Shown piece by piece: positions 30,425-43,235 of a stretch of DNA of 64,000 bases. The position numbers and the translations under genes were made by a program. The DNA comes from Carallia brachiata (Eukaryota; Streptophyta; Magnoliopsida; Malpighiales; Rhizophoraceae): positions 5,259,259 to 5,323,258 of the forward strand of contig JADCRB010000068.1 in assembly GCA_021464245.1 (NCBI GenBank), read 5' to 3'. Below the pieces are notes generated by a model. It saw nothing but the letters and a program-made list of their open reading frames with translations, was not told where the DNA came from and did not search any database. Position 1 is the stretch's first letter; each line of letters starts with the position of its first letter.

Positions 30425-31945
30425 AATAATGATTTATATTTATATGAAAGTATATAAAGTCAAAATTGAGAAAAAATTTCAATTTTTTTCTCTATATCAC
30501 TTAACTACTTCTCATAAATTTATAAATTAAAAATATTAAAATATCTCATAATTATTAAAATTCTATTACAATAAGAATTAAAATTTTATAAATCAATTAA
30601 TATAAATGTAATTGCAATCTAATAAGGATTTTATTATTTTATATAGCACTACTTTGACTTTAATTTAATTTTTATAATTATAAAATTTTCTAATAAAATA
30701 AAAAAATAAAAAAATATTATTGAATTCTCTTATTTAAAAAAAATATGTTAACCACAAAAATATTAAAAAAATCTCTCAATAAATGAAAAATCTCTCAAAT
30801 TTACCTATCTTTTCTTAAAAAAAAAAAATTACCTTAAAGTTTCTTCAAATGAGAAGAAAATTAAAAAAAATATACTTCCAAATTTTTTAAAAAATAAAAA
30901 ATTGTTTTATTCTCTCAAAAAATTTAAAAATTCCTAAAAAATAATACTCAAAATTAGAATATTTTTATTTTTTAAGTAAAATAAAATAAATTTATTAATA
31001 ACTATAATTAAATCCGTGCATTGCGTAGATCTATTACTAGTGTAAGTATATAAAACTAAAAATAAGAGAAAATTTCAGCTATTCTCTCTTTACTATGTAG
31101 CAACTTCTTATGAATTTATAAATTAAAAATAATATAATATTTTATGATTATGAAAATTCTATTATAATTAGTATAGTATTAAAATTCTATAAATCAATTA
31201 ATATGAATTTAATTGTAATTAAATAAAAATTATAATGATTTATATAACACTAATTTGACTCTAATTAAATTATTATAATTATAAAATATTCTTATAAAAC
31301 AAGAGAATAAAAAAAACTACTCTCAAATTTTCCATTTTTAGAAAAGATTTTGAAAATCTCTTAAATTTATATATTTTTTAAAAAAGAAAAAAAATAACTA
31401 CCTAGAAAGAGAAGAAAAAAACTGACTCCCAATTCTTTCTTTCTTTGAAAAAAATTGCTTTATTTTCTTTAAAAAATTCAAAAAATATTTCCTAAAACAT
31501 AATACTCAGTAATAAAATATATTTTTTTAATTTTTTCTTCTAAATAAAATAAAGTAAAAATAAATTTTCAAAAGATATCATTAAATTCAGGTATCACGCG
31601 AGTCAGTTGATTTATATAGTACTATTTTGATTCTAATTAAATTTTATAATTATAAATTTTTAAAATAAAAAATAATAAAAAATTATTCTCAAATCCTTCT
31701 TTTTTAAAAAGAAAAAAGATTAAAAAAATTTCTCAAATTTATCTATTCTTTCTTAAAAAGAAAAACATAAAATTAGCTAATATTTCCCTAAAAATAAGGA
31801 AAAAAAACTCTAAGTTATTTATTTTTTACCTTAAAAATTGAAAGTTTTTTTATTTTTTATTTTACATAAAATAAAATAAAATAAAATAAATAAAAAATAT
31901 CATTAAATTTGTGTATTGCATGGCCTATTATTAGTAACAATAAAG
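30425..31945 (+). repeat. Three-unit imperfect tandem repeat of an AT-rich element
   Basis: Three diverged units lie end to end: about 30425-31040, 31041-31610 and 31611-31945 (the last 5'-truncated). Each has, in order, 'tataaatcaattaatat', a block like 'tttatatarcactaNtttgact', 'taattataaaat', oligo-A/T tracts, and an end like 'atcattaaatYYgtgcattgc(g)'. Units 1 and 3 end with 'cgtgcattgcgtagatctattactagt' and 'tgtgtattgcatggcctattattagta', a terminal motif also seen in dispersed plant repeats. They are non-coding. Confidence 0.6.
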
Positions 31946-32424
31946 ATGATGATGATTGATCGCACTGGCACGACGCTGAGTGTTGCAATGCAACTACGAG
32001 CGTACGATACGCGGAGGGAAGGATCCTTTTTTGAAAGTTTACGCGGCTAATTACATTACACGAGTCATGACACGACACCAAACCACCATACGACAGCCAA
32101 GCCAAGTTCTTCTTTTTCATTCGGCCGTTAGTTTAGTTGGCAGCCCCTTCCCACTTGGCTTCGCAAAGAGACGGATAATTACGCGCACGCACGCAAAGAC
32201 AACTTTCATGCTGAAAATTATGAGTTTGAGTTTACATTAAAATGTTTAATAGAATTAAAAGTATTTCATAGAGTTTGTTTTTCTAATAAAATGTAATCCT
32301 TGTTCGGAGATTTTTTTTAGGTACATCCAAAGAATAAATTAAAATAACGAAAAGATACTAATAACAAAGATAAACATTATTATGTCTTTTTTCTTTCAAT
32401 GAAGGTTGTAAAACTAAGAAACAA

Positions 32425-32682
32425 ATTACCAATAAAATTAGCACTTCCCTTAGCCAAATAGTTTGTAGAAGAATTTTCTTCACATAGCACATGTTTCTTT
32501 TCTACTTATGCACAAACACCTAATATTTCAATAAGCACAACTAAAGGATGAGAATAGCCAAAATGACTATCAATAAAGCGAAGGGCCTCAAGAGAATCAG
32601 TCTTCAAGCAATCCTCCAAAATCTTAAGTCTCATATAACTTTTGCCACGTCTAATCCCCAATAGTTCAACCATAGATACTAT
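32425..32682 (-). mobile_element. Degenerate RNase H (RVT_3-type) fragment of a retroelement
   Basis: The minus strand reads VELLGIRRGK, then KTDSLEALRFID, HPLVVLIEILGVCA and a stop. After a gap it reads NYLAKGSANFIGN. This is the order of a plant RVT_3 RNase H-like domain (AxLxAIRxGL, ESDSLEA, HPLxxLI, ANxxADxLAKxGA). It is broken by a stop and has no start, so it is a relic, probably of a LINE. No flanking reverse-transcriptase domain was found. Confidence 0.65.
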
Positions 32683-32884
32683 TTTTACTTTTTTTTATTT
32701 TTTTAAAAAAGTTATTGTAATAATTTAATACATGAAATGGGAAAACTTCCCCAAGATTGTACTGATGGCTGCTCGTACCTTAAAAGAAAAAGATTGAAAC
32801 AGATAAATTAAATAGAGTTGTCCAGGGGAAGGACCGGCATCGGAACTAGATCGGGTATTTATTTATTTTTTAACTCTATATACA

Positions 32885-32908
32885 GAGAGAGAGAGAGAGA
32901 GAGAGAGA
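32885..32908. repeat. (GA)n microsatellite
   Basis: About 12 GA units in intergenic DNA. Confidence 0.9.
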
Positions 32909-35900
32909 CTTGTTGTTATTATTCATTCAATAGTTTTGATAAATGAGACTAGCGGTGGTGGGACATTATTATAGCTTATATTATAGAACTCTTCGATGGG
33001 TCTATTAATTCCTTGGACTCGGATCCTCACATTTAAGCGATTTTATATGTCTTGATCTTTTCAACCAAGCCAAGACAACGCGGCAAGCATGGATTTGATC
33101 ATCTTATTTATTTCTATGAGTGTCTATCAAACTCATATTGCGGCCGCTTCTTTAGCATTAGCAGTTCATTATTGATTGGATTCGATGAACCTCAGCGGCA
33201 GCGCTAATCACATGAAAGCAACTCTCCGCCTTAAATTTTAATTCAGCTGACGGTATTTAACTCAAAGTTAATTTGGTTAGCCAATCAATCAACAACTTTC
33301 TTCTTTGTTAAGAAAGTAGGAAATCGACGATTTTGTTAGAGAGAATTGGTCATCCTTTTCAATGATATAGACAATTCGAATAATTATATCATTACTCTTA
33401 ACAAGGGAACATTTAAATTTAATTCTATTGCATATCCTAATACATCCAAACTCAGGGCCTCAACGTCAGTAAGTTTGCCATGTTACCCTTATCATTGGAT
33501 GTGTTTTATGTTTATGCCTGACTGGCCGCTCACAGATCATTGAGGCCTGCCACGTGTAGCACTAGAGTGAGGCAACGTCATGGGAGAAGGGAAGGCCCAA
33601 CCAACAAGCAGGCGCAAATGATCTGAAGATAAAAAAAAAAAAACAAGAGCGCAAATAAGGAATTAGAAATGATGTATGTACTACTAACTCTTATTAGTTT
33701 GAAGAATGATTAGTTTAATTCTCTTTAAATAAGATATCAAATTTAAATTTTATGAAAAATGCTTGTTAGGAGAACTTTACCCTCTATTACAGGACCACTC
33801 GACTCAACTCTAAATTAATTTAAATACAATGTAACTTTTGGATATTTAAAAGTTTCAAACTAAAAAAGAAATGATGTATGCATTACATAAGAGTGGTCTC
33901 AACAATTAAAGATTTGATTTTGTTTTATATCGGATTTGAATTATGATAACTTCTGTTGGAGTTTTTTATGATTAAATAATACGTAAGTCATACTTGTAAA
34001 TCACAAGTAGTTTGATGGTGTTCTTTAAGTTATGACGAGAAGATCTGTCTCACACCCAAACTTTGTTTTTTGGAAAAAAGAAAAAAAGAAGGGCACAATG
34101 TACGTAGAACAAAGAGTTTTAGAACTTAGCGATATAAGAGTTATTTTTATAATTAAAAATATCAAATTTAAATTTTAATCAGAAGTACTTAAAAAAAAAA
34201 AAGACACACAAAGAAAATTAAAAATGTATAATACATTGGAGTTCAAAATTTTCCATAATTACATTCAGAGGAAGCAGAGTACGGGTACTCAAGTCAAGAC
34301 TATGCATGTGGTGTGGGGGCACTGTCTCGTCTGGGTCAATTGCGTCTACATATATAGCATAGCAGCTGAAAGCCTGTGCATTTAATTTCACACAAATTTG
34401 TGATTGGTATTTGACACAGTGTGGACGGCAGAGGATTTTGGCCGCAACATCTACACGACTACACGGAACCGATAATCACGGCAGAAATTGATATTATTTT
34501 AAAAAAAAATCAAATAAATGAATGCACGTATTAACGAAAACTCAAAAAGCAAAGGAAAGCAAATTAAGAAATGAAGGCAAATGTCAAAATCAAACGAGAC
34601 ATAAAATAAGACATAAATATATAAAAGACATACTATGGGTAGGAAAAAGCTTAATATATGTAAAGATAAATAAATTTTACATACGTAATTACCTTATTGA
34701 GGTATGCACTGCCTAATTTGACATGACATAAGTATTTTTTTTTTTTTTTGAACTTACTTGGTAGGACACTAAACTTATTTGTACAATTTGTAACTTCCTC
34801 AGTTGAATGTACAAACGCTCAATTTAATTCTAAGCTAACCCAAGTATTAATAATATTACCATATGGTACACCACGTGTTGTCAACCAAAGTTAATGTATC
34901 AAATATACTAACTGTGAGATCTTGAGTTCGAGTGCAATTGGAGCACACAGTTAAGTTAAACATATACAATACTCTACAGGATCACAAATAATCAAATGTT
35001 CTAACTGAATTCTCGAGATTTACTCTATCATAAACTTAGCACATATTGGTATGACCTACTTGAAAGTAGTTAAATCTTACAATCATTCTGGATGGATCTG
35101 TAAGATATTACTCGTACTTATCCATTTTTTTCACTAAAAAAAAAATTGTTACCATACGGTAAATTCATACTTTCTGAAGTCAATAAACCGTTAGAGATTT
35201 CACATGAACTGCACTGATAATGCTTTTTGAACTCCCTTCTTAGAGGTTTCTGCGCCAGCCGAGGTGAATTGAATGATACTCCTCCGCGTAGTGCAACGTG
35301 CTTGCTTAGTGCAAAATTGTCCCAGTTATCGCGTCAATCCCACTCGTGCCAGTGCCATCCATCCGGCTGGGTGTATCGCGTCAGTTATTGACGACTGAAT
35401 GAGAACACAGAACAGTCCTTGAATGCTCCTTCCGGTTGGAGGCCAGGGTGGCCTACGGTCTACCAACTACCAAGATATAATGTTGGCAAGTTGCCACCTT
35501 CTTCTTCTTTTTTTTTTCCTAATCTAAAAAATACAAAAATGAATGTGGTGTCCCGTCAATTCCATTAGAGAGCATTGCACCGAACATTTTAAGATATACA
35601 AAACATCTAAATAATTATAGTATTACTTATACAGAAATCAAACCTACAGTAAATTTAGTCACACCAATTGTTTCAATTGCACTCAAACCTACATTCTTTT
35701 GATAGGTAATGACCGAGCTCCCACCACTAGACTACAATGTTTCGTGGCAAGTTGCTACCCTAAACGGGCTGCAGATCGACACAACCAAACCAATCCTTCT
35801 TTTCTGAATTTCAGATGCCCCTGGTGTTCTAGTTAGGATCGGTTTTGCCTTGGGCTGTTACCCCATGTTTTTCGAGCCCGAATCAGGTCTGCAAGCCTGA

Positions 35901-36862
35901 ATGTTGCAGTCTTTGGAACACAGTCGCATAAAACCGCCTAAGATGAACACGGCGGGTCGCATGGGCATGCTCAATTATGCTACATAAGTCGGTCTAGCGC
36001 AATAAGTCTCTCTCTCTCTTTTTTTTTTTTATTTTAGCTTGCATACTTGTGTCTATATAGGGATTAAAAACAAAAAAGGATAAAAGAAGGCCAAAAGACA
36101 AGTCGGAGACCAATTAGCAAAATTCTCAATGATCTATGTGACAGAGACTAATGTTGGTTTTGAAAATTAAAGGGGCATAAATATTTTAAGGGAGACTTTG
36201 GTCTATAGTATGAGATCTCAGGTTGAATTATTAGTTTCTTTAGCATCATGAATATCGTTTTGTCTGATTAAAATTCCATCGCGATCCTTTGTTTTCTACA
36301 GCTCAAATTATAATAAGCTGTAAAAACAGCCGGAGACTTTTTTTCTTTTCTCCTTTGAGACAGTGTCTCTCTATTCAATCATATTCACATAGAATAACAG
36401 TGAGTAAAGAATTTTTAGTTATAAAAATAAGTAAGCAGTTATGGTTCTTTACAAGAATTGAATTGCACAGTTACTGTATAATTCAAAACTCGAGAAAATT
36501 TATATACATTTAATCTCACTGTTTAGTATGATTTTTGGTCTAAGACCGTCAAGTATCAAGTTTAATAGGCTGACTAATTTAAATAGACTCGAATGAAGTT
36601 CTGAAGAGCGACAAAAATCTCCTAACAAGTATTTAATACGATTACATTCCCAACTCGTGACCTCGTCACAAACTCAAGCATTCGACACTAGATCATTCAA
36701 ACGATTGTTTAAGATGAAGTTTCAATCGATCCATCACGAGCGTAAACCCAACTTCACAATTCGAGGGCGAATGAGGTAATGAGCCTCTACGCTGGATTAG
36801 TGTGCTTCTATTGAAAGCCGGGCTAATGTGGCAAAAAGTTGGTAGTAGGCTCATAATAAGTT

Positions 36863-36924
36863 AAACCCTAAACCCTTTCCGTGGAAATGGTACAGTGGGG
36901 GGGCCCAATAAACAATAATGGGCC
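36863..36924 (+). promoter_or_regulatory. Telo box plus two site II motifs in the APUM23 promoter
   Basis: AAACCCTAA at 36863-36871 is a telo box. GGGCCCA at 36901-36907 (TGGGCC on the other strand) and TGGGCC at 36919-36924 are site II elements. This combination is characteristic of plant ribosomal-protein and ribosome-biogenesis genes and sits about 550 bases upstream of the ATG of a nucleolar rRNA-processing gene. A pyrimidine-rich leader (about 36960-37080, with a CTT repeat at 37048-37074) follows, so the transcription start is probably just after the motifs. Confidence 0.65.
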
Positions 36925-37472
36925 TCCCCTCATGTGCGTACAAAACCCATAGCTCTTTTCGCCCTCTTTCTCCTGCCTCAGTTCCTTCCTCCTCTTCTCT
37001 CTGTCAGCGGCGAACTGTTGCCGCCGTTTCACCTTCATAGCCTCGCCGCGCCCTTCTTCTTCTTCTTCTTCTTCTGCTGATTAGTAAAGTAACAATACAG
37101 TATCCTATATCTTTGGCTACTTGCACTTTTGAATTTCAATTTCCAGCTTTACCATTAACTTCCCCATAGCCCAAAAAGAAAAAAAAGAGAGAGAAAAATT
37201 CCCTCTTTTTTGTTACTTCGCTTGTTTTTGTTTATAAAAAATATATTCTTTTTTGAATTTATCTGTTGGGGTGTGTTCATGATAGCTTAGCTTATTTTTG
37301 TGGAGTGTTGACATGTGTATACTGCAGGAAGGAAGTGTGGTTTGCTGACGGGGGTGCGTGCTTGTCGTTTCTGCTTGCTGGGTGGTCCAAACCTTGCGTT
37401 TATTTATTAATTGTTATCAACAAGAAGACCCATAAAAACCCCCCACCTTAGTTTGTGGAGAATAATATTTCA

Positions 37473-40400
37473 ATGAAGGAAGAGGTTAAATCACATAAAC
37501 ATGGGAAAAACAAGAAGAAGGGCATGGACAGGAAACCAAGGAAAGAAAGATTTGGTTATAATACAGACAATTCTAACAAAAAGCTGTCTGCTTTGATGAA
37601 TGATGGTGATGCTGTTAGACCCAAAAGTTCCTCTAAGCATCAAGCGTTATCAGATTCTCAACCATCAATTATCAGGTATAAGAAGAACCCTTTCAATTTT
37701 ATGGCCTTTTTTTTCACCTTTTTTTGTTTCGTTTTTGCTTTGATAGTTCCTTTGTGGGTTTCCTGTCTTCTTGGAAATGTCAGTGACTTAGCATGTCGTT
37801 TGTAGGAAACAGGTTGATCCAGAAACAGCAAAATATTTTTCAGAAATTTCGAGTCTTTTTGAAAGTGGTGGGGTTGACTTGGAAGAGCGGTCAGTCGTAT
37901 GTGGCAATGCACTTGAAGAGGCTAGAGGGAAAGAGTTTGAGTTGGCCACTGATTATATAATCAGTCACACTTTGCAAACCCTCCTTGAAGGCTGTGATGC
38001 GCACCATCTTTGTAGTTTCCTCAAAGGCTGTGCAAAGTTCTTCCCTTTGATTGCAATGGACAGGTCTGGTTCTCACGTTGCCGAGACAGCACTCAAGTCC
38101 TTAGCTACACATCTTCAGGAGATTGAATCCTTTTCTGTTATTGAAGATACTCTAACTGTCTTGTGCAAGGTATCTGAGTCATTTATGCTTTCATTCTTAT
38201 GACAAAATGAGTTTGACTTTGGACACTAGCAATGCTGCAAACAAAATCTGCTGATGTTTTTACTGCTCATCGGCATTGTGCTCTTTTGGTTGTTTTCCAT
38301 TGTGCATGTTATGTCGAAGTTGGATGTTAATGGCAAAAGCAATTTCCTTATCGTTAATTTGCAAATTAGAGAAATGTATGCTTGAGAAGAGTATGATCAT
38401 TTGATTCTTGACAGGTGATTGTAGTGCAGCCAATTGATATGATGTGCAATTGCTATGGATCTCATGTTCTTCGTAGTCTTCTCTGTCTTTGTGGAGGATT
38501 ACCCATAAATTCCCCTGAGTTTCATGGAGGAAAGCCCTCAAGCATTCTGGCAGAGCGTTTGAACCTTAAAACATCTCGAATGGAGGGGAACAATTCACCT
38601 CCACTACAGCAGACATTTCCTGGTTTATTGAAATTCCTTGTGTCAGAAATGCTGAAATGTGCCAGCGAAGAAATCAAAATCATGCAGGTTGATCAGTATA
38701 GCAGTTTAGTTTTGCAGGCAAGTTCTGTATTTTCCTTCCATTAGATAATCCTACATTTTCCCCTCTATTCTATTATCTATTTAACACCAATCTTCAGTTT
38801 AATATGAATCTATATTGCATGCCCTGACACTCACATTGGATCGAAAGAGCAGGAGATATTTAGAAGCCTATTCTTTATTATGTTTAGTATTTGGACGTGA
38901 AGTTCCCATAATTGTGCTTAGAAGTTCCTCCTCCCTCTCCCCCTATCCTATTTAAGTTAAATTTCCCTTTGCCATGGGTTTCCTTCCCCTACTTCTGCAT
39001 TCTTCATGGAGTGCCTACGCACTTTCCTATTCTTATTGATCGCGGTTTTTTATTTAAGCAAGATTTTCTCTTCACAGACGGCTTTGAAGTTGTTAGCTGG
39101 ACATGATGAAGACTTGTTGCAAGTAATTCCAATTGTCCTTGGCTGCAAAAAGGAAAATTTAATTGAGGATTCCTTTACAGAAAAGAAAGCTGTTGGCGAC
39201 ATTGTGGAACTCATGAAAGAACCTGCATTTAGCCATCTAATGGAGGTGAATGACTCATCGAAGTGATTCCATAAAATTATATATTCAATTTTTTGAGTGC
39301 AAAAGCCACTAAATGGTATGATACTTATTTTTTCTATTACATCATACGTATGTGATATTGCATCAATGTCGCAAGTTTTATGGTGGTAGTTCTAGGTGCA
39401 TGATTTAAAACGCCAGACAATATTTCTGGCATAAGCGAATTACTTTAAGTAGTGATATATCTTACTTGTCTTACTTTTTTGTTGAGAAACCCTTAAACTT
39501 TTACCTTTTTATTCTAAAGAGAAAAAGGAAAAGCTTCTGAGCTCTGGATTGAGTGTACAATTCACTCATAGCTATCTCATATCCTTGTTTTACCATTATA
39601 ATTTTGCTGTAATATAACAAATCCTTTGCAATTAAAGTCTCTCTGTCTCTTCTGTCTCTCTCTCTCTCTCTCTCTATCTATCTCTCTCTCTCATGTATAC
39701 CATTAATGGCTGATGAACCTGCCATGGGTCAACTGCTCGGATTATGTCAATTGAGATGTTCTTCGCCATTCAAACTTAATGCAAACTGTGCAGGTGATCT
39801 TGGATGTGACTCCTGAAAGCTTGTATGATGGAATTTTCAGAGCAATTTTCAGGAATTCATTGTTTGAGCTTTCATCCCATTCATGTGGCAACTTTGTTGT
39901 TCAGGCGTTAATATCTCATGCAAGAGATAAAGAACAAGTACGTATTGCAACATCACATACTTGGCAAAGTGAACAAAGTGCATATCACTAATTGTACTGA
40001 TTACCATATGGACACAATAATCCGGTTGGCAGTTTCATGATGCATATTGTTTCACACACATTAAATTATGATTTGTGTTTGATTAAGCCTGATTCTTTTC
40101 TATAATCGAAACTTGTTGTGGAATATATTATTGCAAAAGTGGAGTTTTCAAGTTTGCAGAGTAATCAATTCTCATTTTGACTGCTAGATGGAGTTGATTT
40201 GGGAAGAACTTGGTCCAAAATTTAAAGATCTTCTTGAAATGGGGAGGCCAGGAGTTGTTGCATCTCTCATTGCTGCTAGTCAAAGGCTTCACACTAATGA
40301 ACATAAGGTTCAATGCTTAACTACTAGACTGTTTTTATTTAACAATTGCAAGTTCAACATTTAAATGGATTAGGAAGAAATGAATACTAAGGACATGTTT

Positions 40401-40881
40401 CTGTCCCAGTAATTAATTGTGTACATTTTCAAATTCTCATTGCCTGACACTATGTTTTCTGTCCTTACTTATTTGTCAGTGCTGTCAGGCCCTTGCTGCT
40501 TCTGTATGTTTGCAAAGTGAGTCTCCGAGATGCATTGTTCCTCGAATGCTGTTTCTGGATAGTTACTTCAATTGTGAGGACAAGTCCAGTTGGAGCTGGC
40601 CAAATGGTGTTAAGATGCATGTCATGGGTTCTTTGATTCTACAGTCAGTTTTCAGATTTCAAAGTGTACGTTGCCATTTGTTTTCATGCATTTATGCTTG
40701 TTTACCCTTGTTTTCTAGGGTGTATTTAATGATGGGGAGAATGCAATCAAAACAACGTTTGTGAGTCACTGCAATTTGCTTTAAGGGAGATATAGAAATC
40801 AGGGTGCTAGTTTAACAAAGATATCATTTGTTCTCTTAAGGGTCATTCAGATGTTGCTCAATGACAACCTAAAGGAAATTA

Positions 40882-40918
<37 letters not shown>

Positions 40919-42601
40919 AGGAGAGGCATTGCGATTTGTGATTTTCAACTTTCCAATGAAGATGCTGATGGCAGTAAACCATTTCTATAGTTGTTTATGT
41001 CTGCATATAACATGTCAGAATTCCACCAACATTTCTACCTCATAAATGTAGTGGGTGAGAGCATTCGGTCCCTTGAGCTGTTTTGGAAGTATAATAGTCC
41101 GAATTTTTTATGAAATCTGAGTAATTTGGATTCTATGATCTGCAATCTTTTTATTCCCTGTGCTAACATTTTAAATTTTGTGTTTCCATTGGACAGGAGC
41201 TCATACGGCCCTACATTGAGAGTCTTACGTCCATGGAAGTGGATCGTGTCTTTGAAGCTGCAAAAGATACAGGAGGAGCACGTGTTATTGAAGCTTTCCT
41301 AGATTCTAATGCATCTAGGAAACAAAAGCAGAGACTAATAGCGAAGTATGTGATGCTATAATATTTGGCAGTTATAATTTTTCAGAAGTCAATCTGAATG
41401 TGCAGTTCTGTTTGAATGATAGCCAGTGGGATTGCATTGAAACGAGAGTAACTACGGTCTTCTATACTGTTGTTTTTGTATAATTCATCTTTGATAGGAC
41501 TATGCTAAGTAATTTAGTAAAATACTCGCCACATCTAGCAATGTAGGTGTTGCATATGTTTAGTGGTTGATTTAACAGATCTCCCTCATGTTACCCCCAA
41601 GTCAGCTTTATAGATACTATTTATCTTTTGAGAAGCAATTTGGGATATGCACAACATTATGTTTTGTGCCTTCAAAATTTAGACCAATTAAGTTTGGAAT
41701 TAAGGCTTTGTTGTTGTTGTTGTTGTTGTTTGCATTCAGAATGGAGAACAATTAGGATTCCCAGGATTTCCAATGTTCTGGCTATTAACAGCAAATTTAA
41801 TTCTGTTTACTCTTAAACTCTGAAGGCTACGAGGACATTTTGGAGAGCTTGCAATGCACTCATCTGGGTCATTTACTGTTGAGAAATGCTTCACCGCCAG
41901 CAACATGTCACTAAGAGAGGCCATAGCATCAGACTTATTAGCGGTGCAAACTGAGCTTTCTAAAACAAAGCAAGGTCCTTACCTGTTAAGGAAACTAGAT
42001 ATTGACGAGTAAGCCACTTGGTACACTTTGTATTGGAATATTGGGATTTTAACATAATTTATTTATGTTTTGCACTTGATTCCTGTTGGCCAGATTATCA
42101 TATTGTTTTTCACTGGCCTAATGTGCGTCCTTCTGATAAAGTGGGAGTTTCTTAGTTCACAATTTAGTTTCCAGTTTATTTGGTGCTAGATATGAGAATG
42201 CGAGTATCTACTATGGATCTTGACTGCATTCTTACTGCAACAGATATGCTCACCGGCCTGATCAATGGAGGTCCAAGCAGGCATCAAATCAATCAACTTA
42301 CAAAGAATTTATGCTGCATTTGGATCCAGTAAACAAAGTCACCGAAATGTGAGTTCCTTTCCAATACTTCTAAGAATACATCAAACATGATGTTAAAGAA
42401 AATGAGGGAGAGATTTTCCTTTTGGTGAAAATATGCCAAACATGCCACTTTGATAACGTGAAAAGCAAGAAATTAAGCAGCAAAAAACGTCATTTTGGTT
42501 CTGATGTTGCTGGTGTATCTAAGGAAGCAGCAGAAAGTGTAAACAAAAGACCATTCCTATCTGTTGACATGAAAAAGAAGAAAAGACGCAGAAATGGTTA
42601 G
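37473..42601 (+). CDS. APUM23: Nucleolar Pumilio-repeat protein, APUM23/Nop9-type
   Basis: This is an RNA-binding protein of the nucleolus needed for pre-rRNA processing (family knowledge). Exons: 37473-37675, 37806-38169, 38415-38717, 39078-39245, 39794-39937, 40188-40307, 40480-40665, 41197-41345, 41826-42008, 42244-42348, 42466-42601. That gives 686 residues with all phases consistent. The start is the first ATG (MKEEVKSHKHG); a GTG codon 18 bases earlier is in frame but not a plausible start. The N-terminus is lysine-rich (GKNKKKGMDRKPRK), and the C-terminus is also basic (MKKKKRRRNG), suiting nuclear/nucleolar import. Degenerate Pumilio repeats run through the middle, e.g. MDRSGSHVAETAL, CNCYGSHVLRSLL, QYSSLVLQTAL, SSHSCGNFVVQALI, DTGGARVIEAFL and HSSGSFTVEKCF. 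Intron 3 uses a GC donor (CAG|gcaagt). Intron 8 carries an RTE LINE tail. Confidence 0.93.
39650..39693. repeat. (CT)n/(TC)n tract in APUM23 intron 4
   Basis: An imperfect CT-rich microsatellite in an intron. A second one, interrupted once, lies in intron 7 at about 40881-40919. Confidence 0.85.
41640..41732 (+). mobile_element. 3' tail of an RTE-type LINE in APUM23 intron 8
   Basis: The segment ends 'ccaattaagtttggaattaaggctttg' followed by six TTG units (about 41704-41730), the typical 3' end of plant RTE LINEs. The same motif ends the relic in the FAB1 intron (4290-4325). Only the short 3' part is recognisable. It is in the same orientation as its host gene. Confidence 0.65.
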
Positions 42602-43230
42602 GCTGTCAAAAGCTTGAGAACAAGTTACGCCTTGCAAGTATGATGATGAGAATTCTGAATTTGTGTTTATAGTTTGTTATATGTTAGGGTGAATGGACTC
42701 TTACTTCAACAGATAAGTAAGCAGCAATGCAGATAGCTTTAGTTTTCCATAATTGTTTTGTTCAAATTATTTTGTTTATGCTTGTAGTTGCAGAATCAAA
42801 AGCGCTTGCTGGGGCCGAGTATTTTTGTCTAAGATGAGAATAAACAATGGATGACCCATTTTGAATTGCATTTGGCAAATGGCATAAACTTTATCTGTCA
42901 GAACCCAAAATCCTTATATTTTATATCAGAAACCCAGTAGTTTGAGGTTGCAAAAATTTATATGGATTATGGAGGGCACTTAAATTTGGCCTATGAAGTA
43001 AGCACTACCCCGACTTTTAGGACTAGATATTGAGGAACATTAATGGAAACACAAAGGCGGAGGAGGGAATAAGAATCAGTGCCGCTGAGGATTCAGAGCT
43101 TCTCTTTTGGGGTAGCTTGAGGCATTGAGCGGAGGTTTGAATCTGGGGAAAAAAACGTGATACTTTAACTTAAGTGATGAGAAAGCTGATGAGGGTGGAA
43201 AGCGGAAAAGGTTGACGCTTGTAGGAGCCC
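42602..43230 (+). other. APUM23 3' UTR and spacer
   Basis: The probable 3' UTR extends to about 42850 (an 'aataaaca' at 42839 could serve as a poly(A) signal). The rest is a spacer to the convergent minus-strand peptide candidate. Nothing else recognisable. Confidence 0.5.
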
Positions 43231-43235
43231 AGAAG

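Larger units (their letters stand above)
28320..36850. other. Large AT-rich intergenic region with repeat relics
   Basis: About 8.5 kb between PME and the Pumilio gene with no gene I can support. It holds a (TA)n run (29459-29502), a three-unit AT-rich repeat block (about 30425-31945), an RNase H relic of a retroelement (32425-32682, minus strand), a (GA)n run (32885-32908) and scattered low-complexity DNA. Short frames at 29116-29313, 31857-32240, 33346-33543, 34522-34716 and 36289-36513 have no recognisable protein content. Confidence 0.6.

Noticed and set aside
33346..34716. Short frames in the gene-free interval
   Set aside because: AT-rich chance frames with no motifs; not supported as genes.
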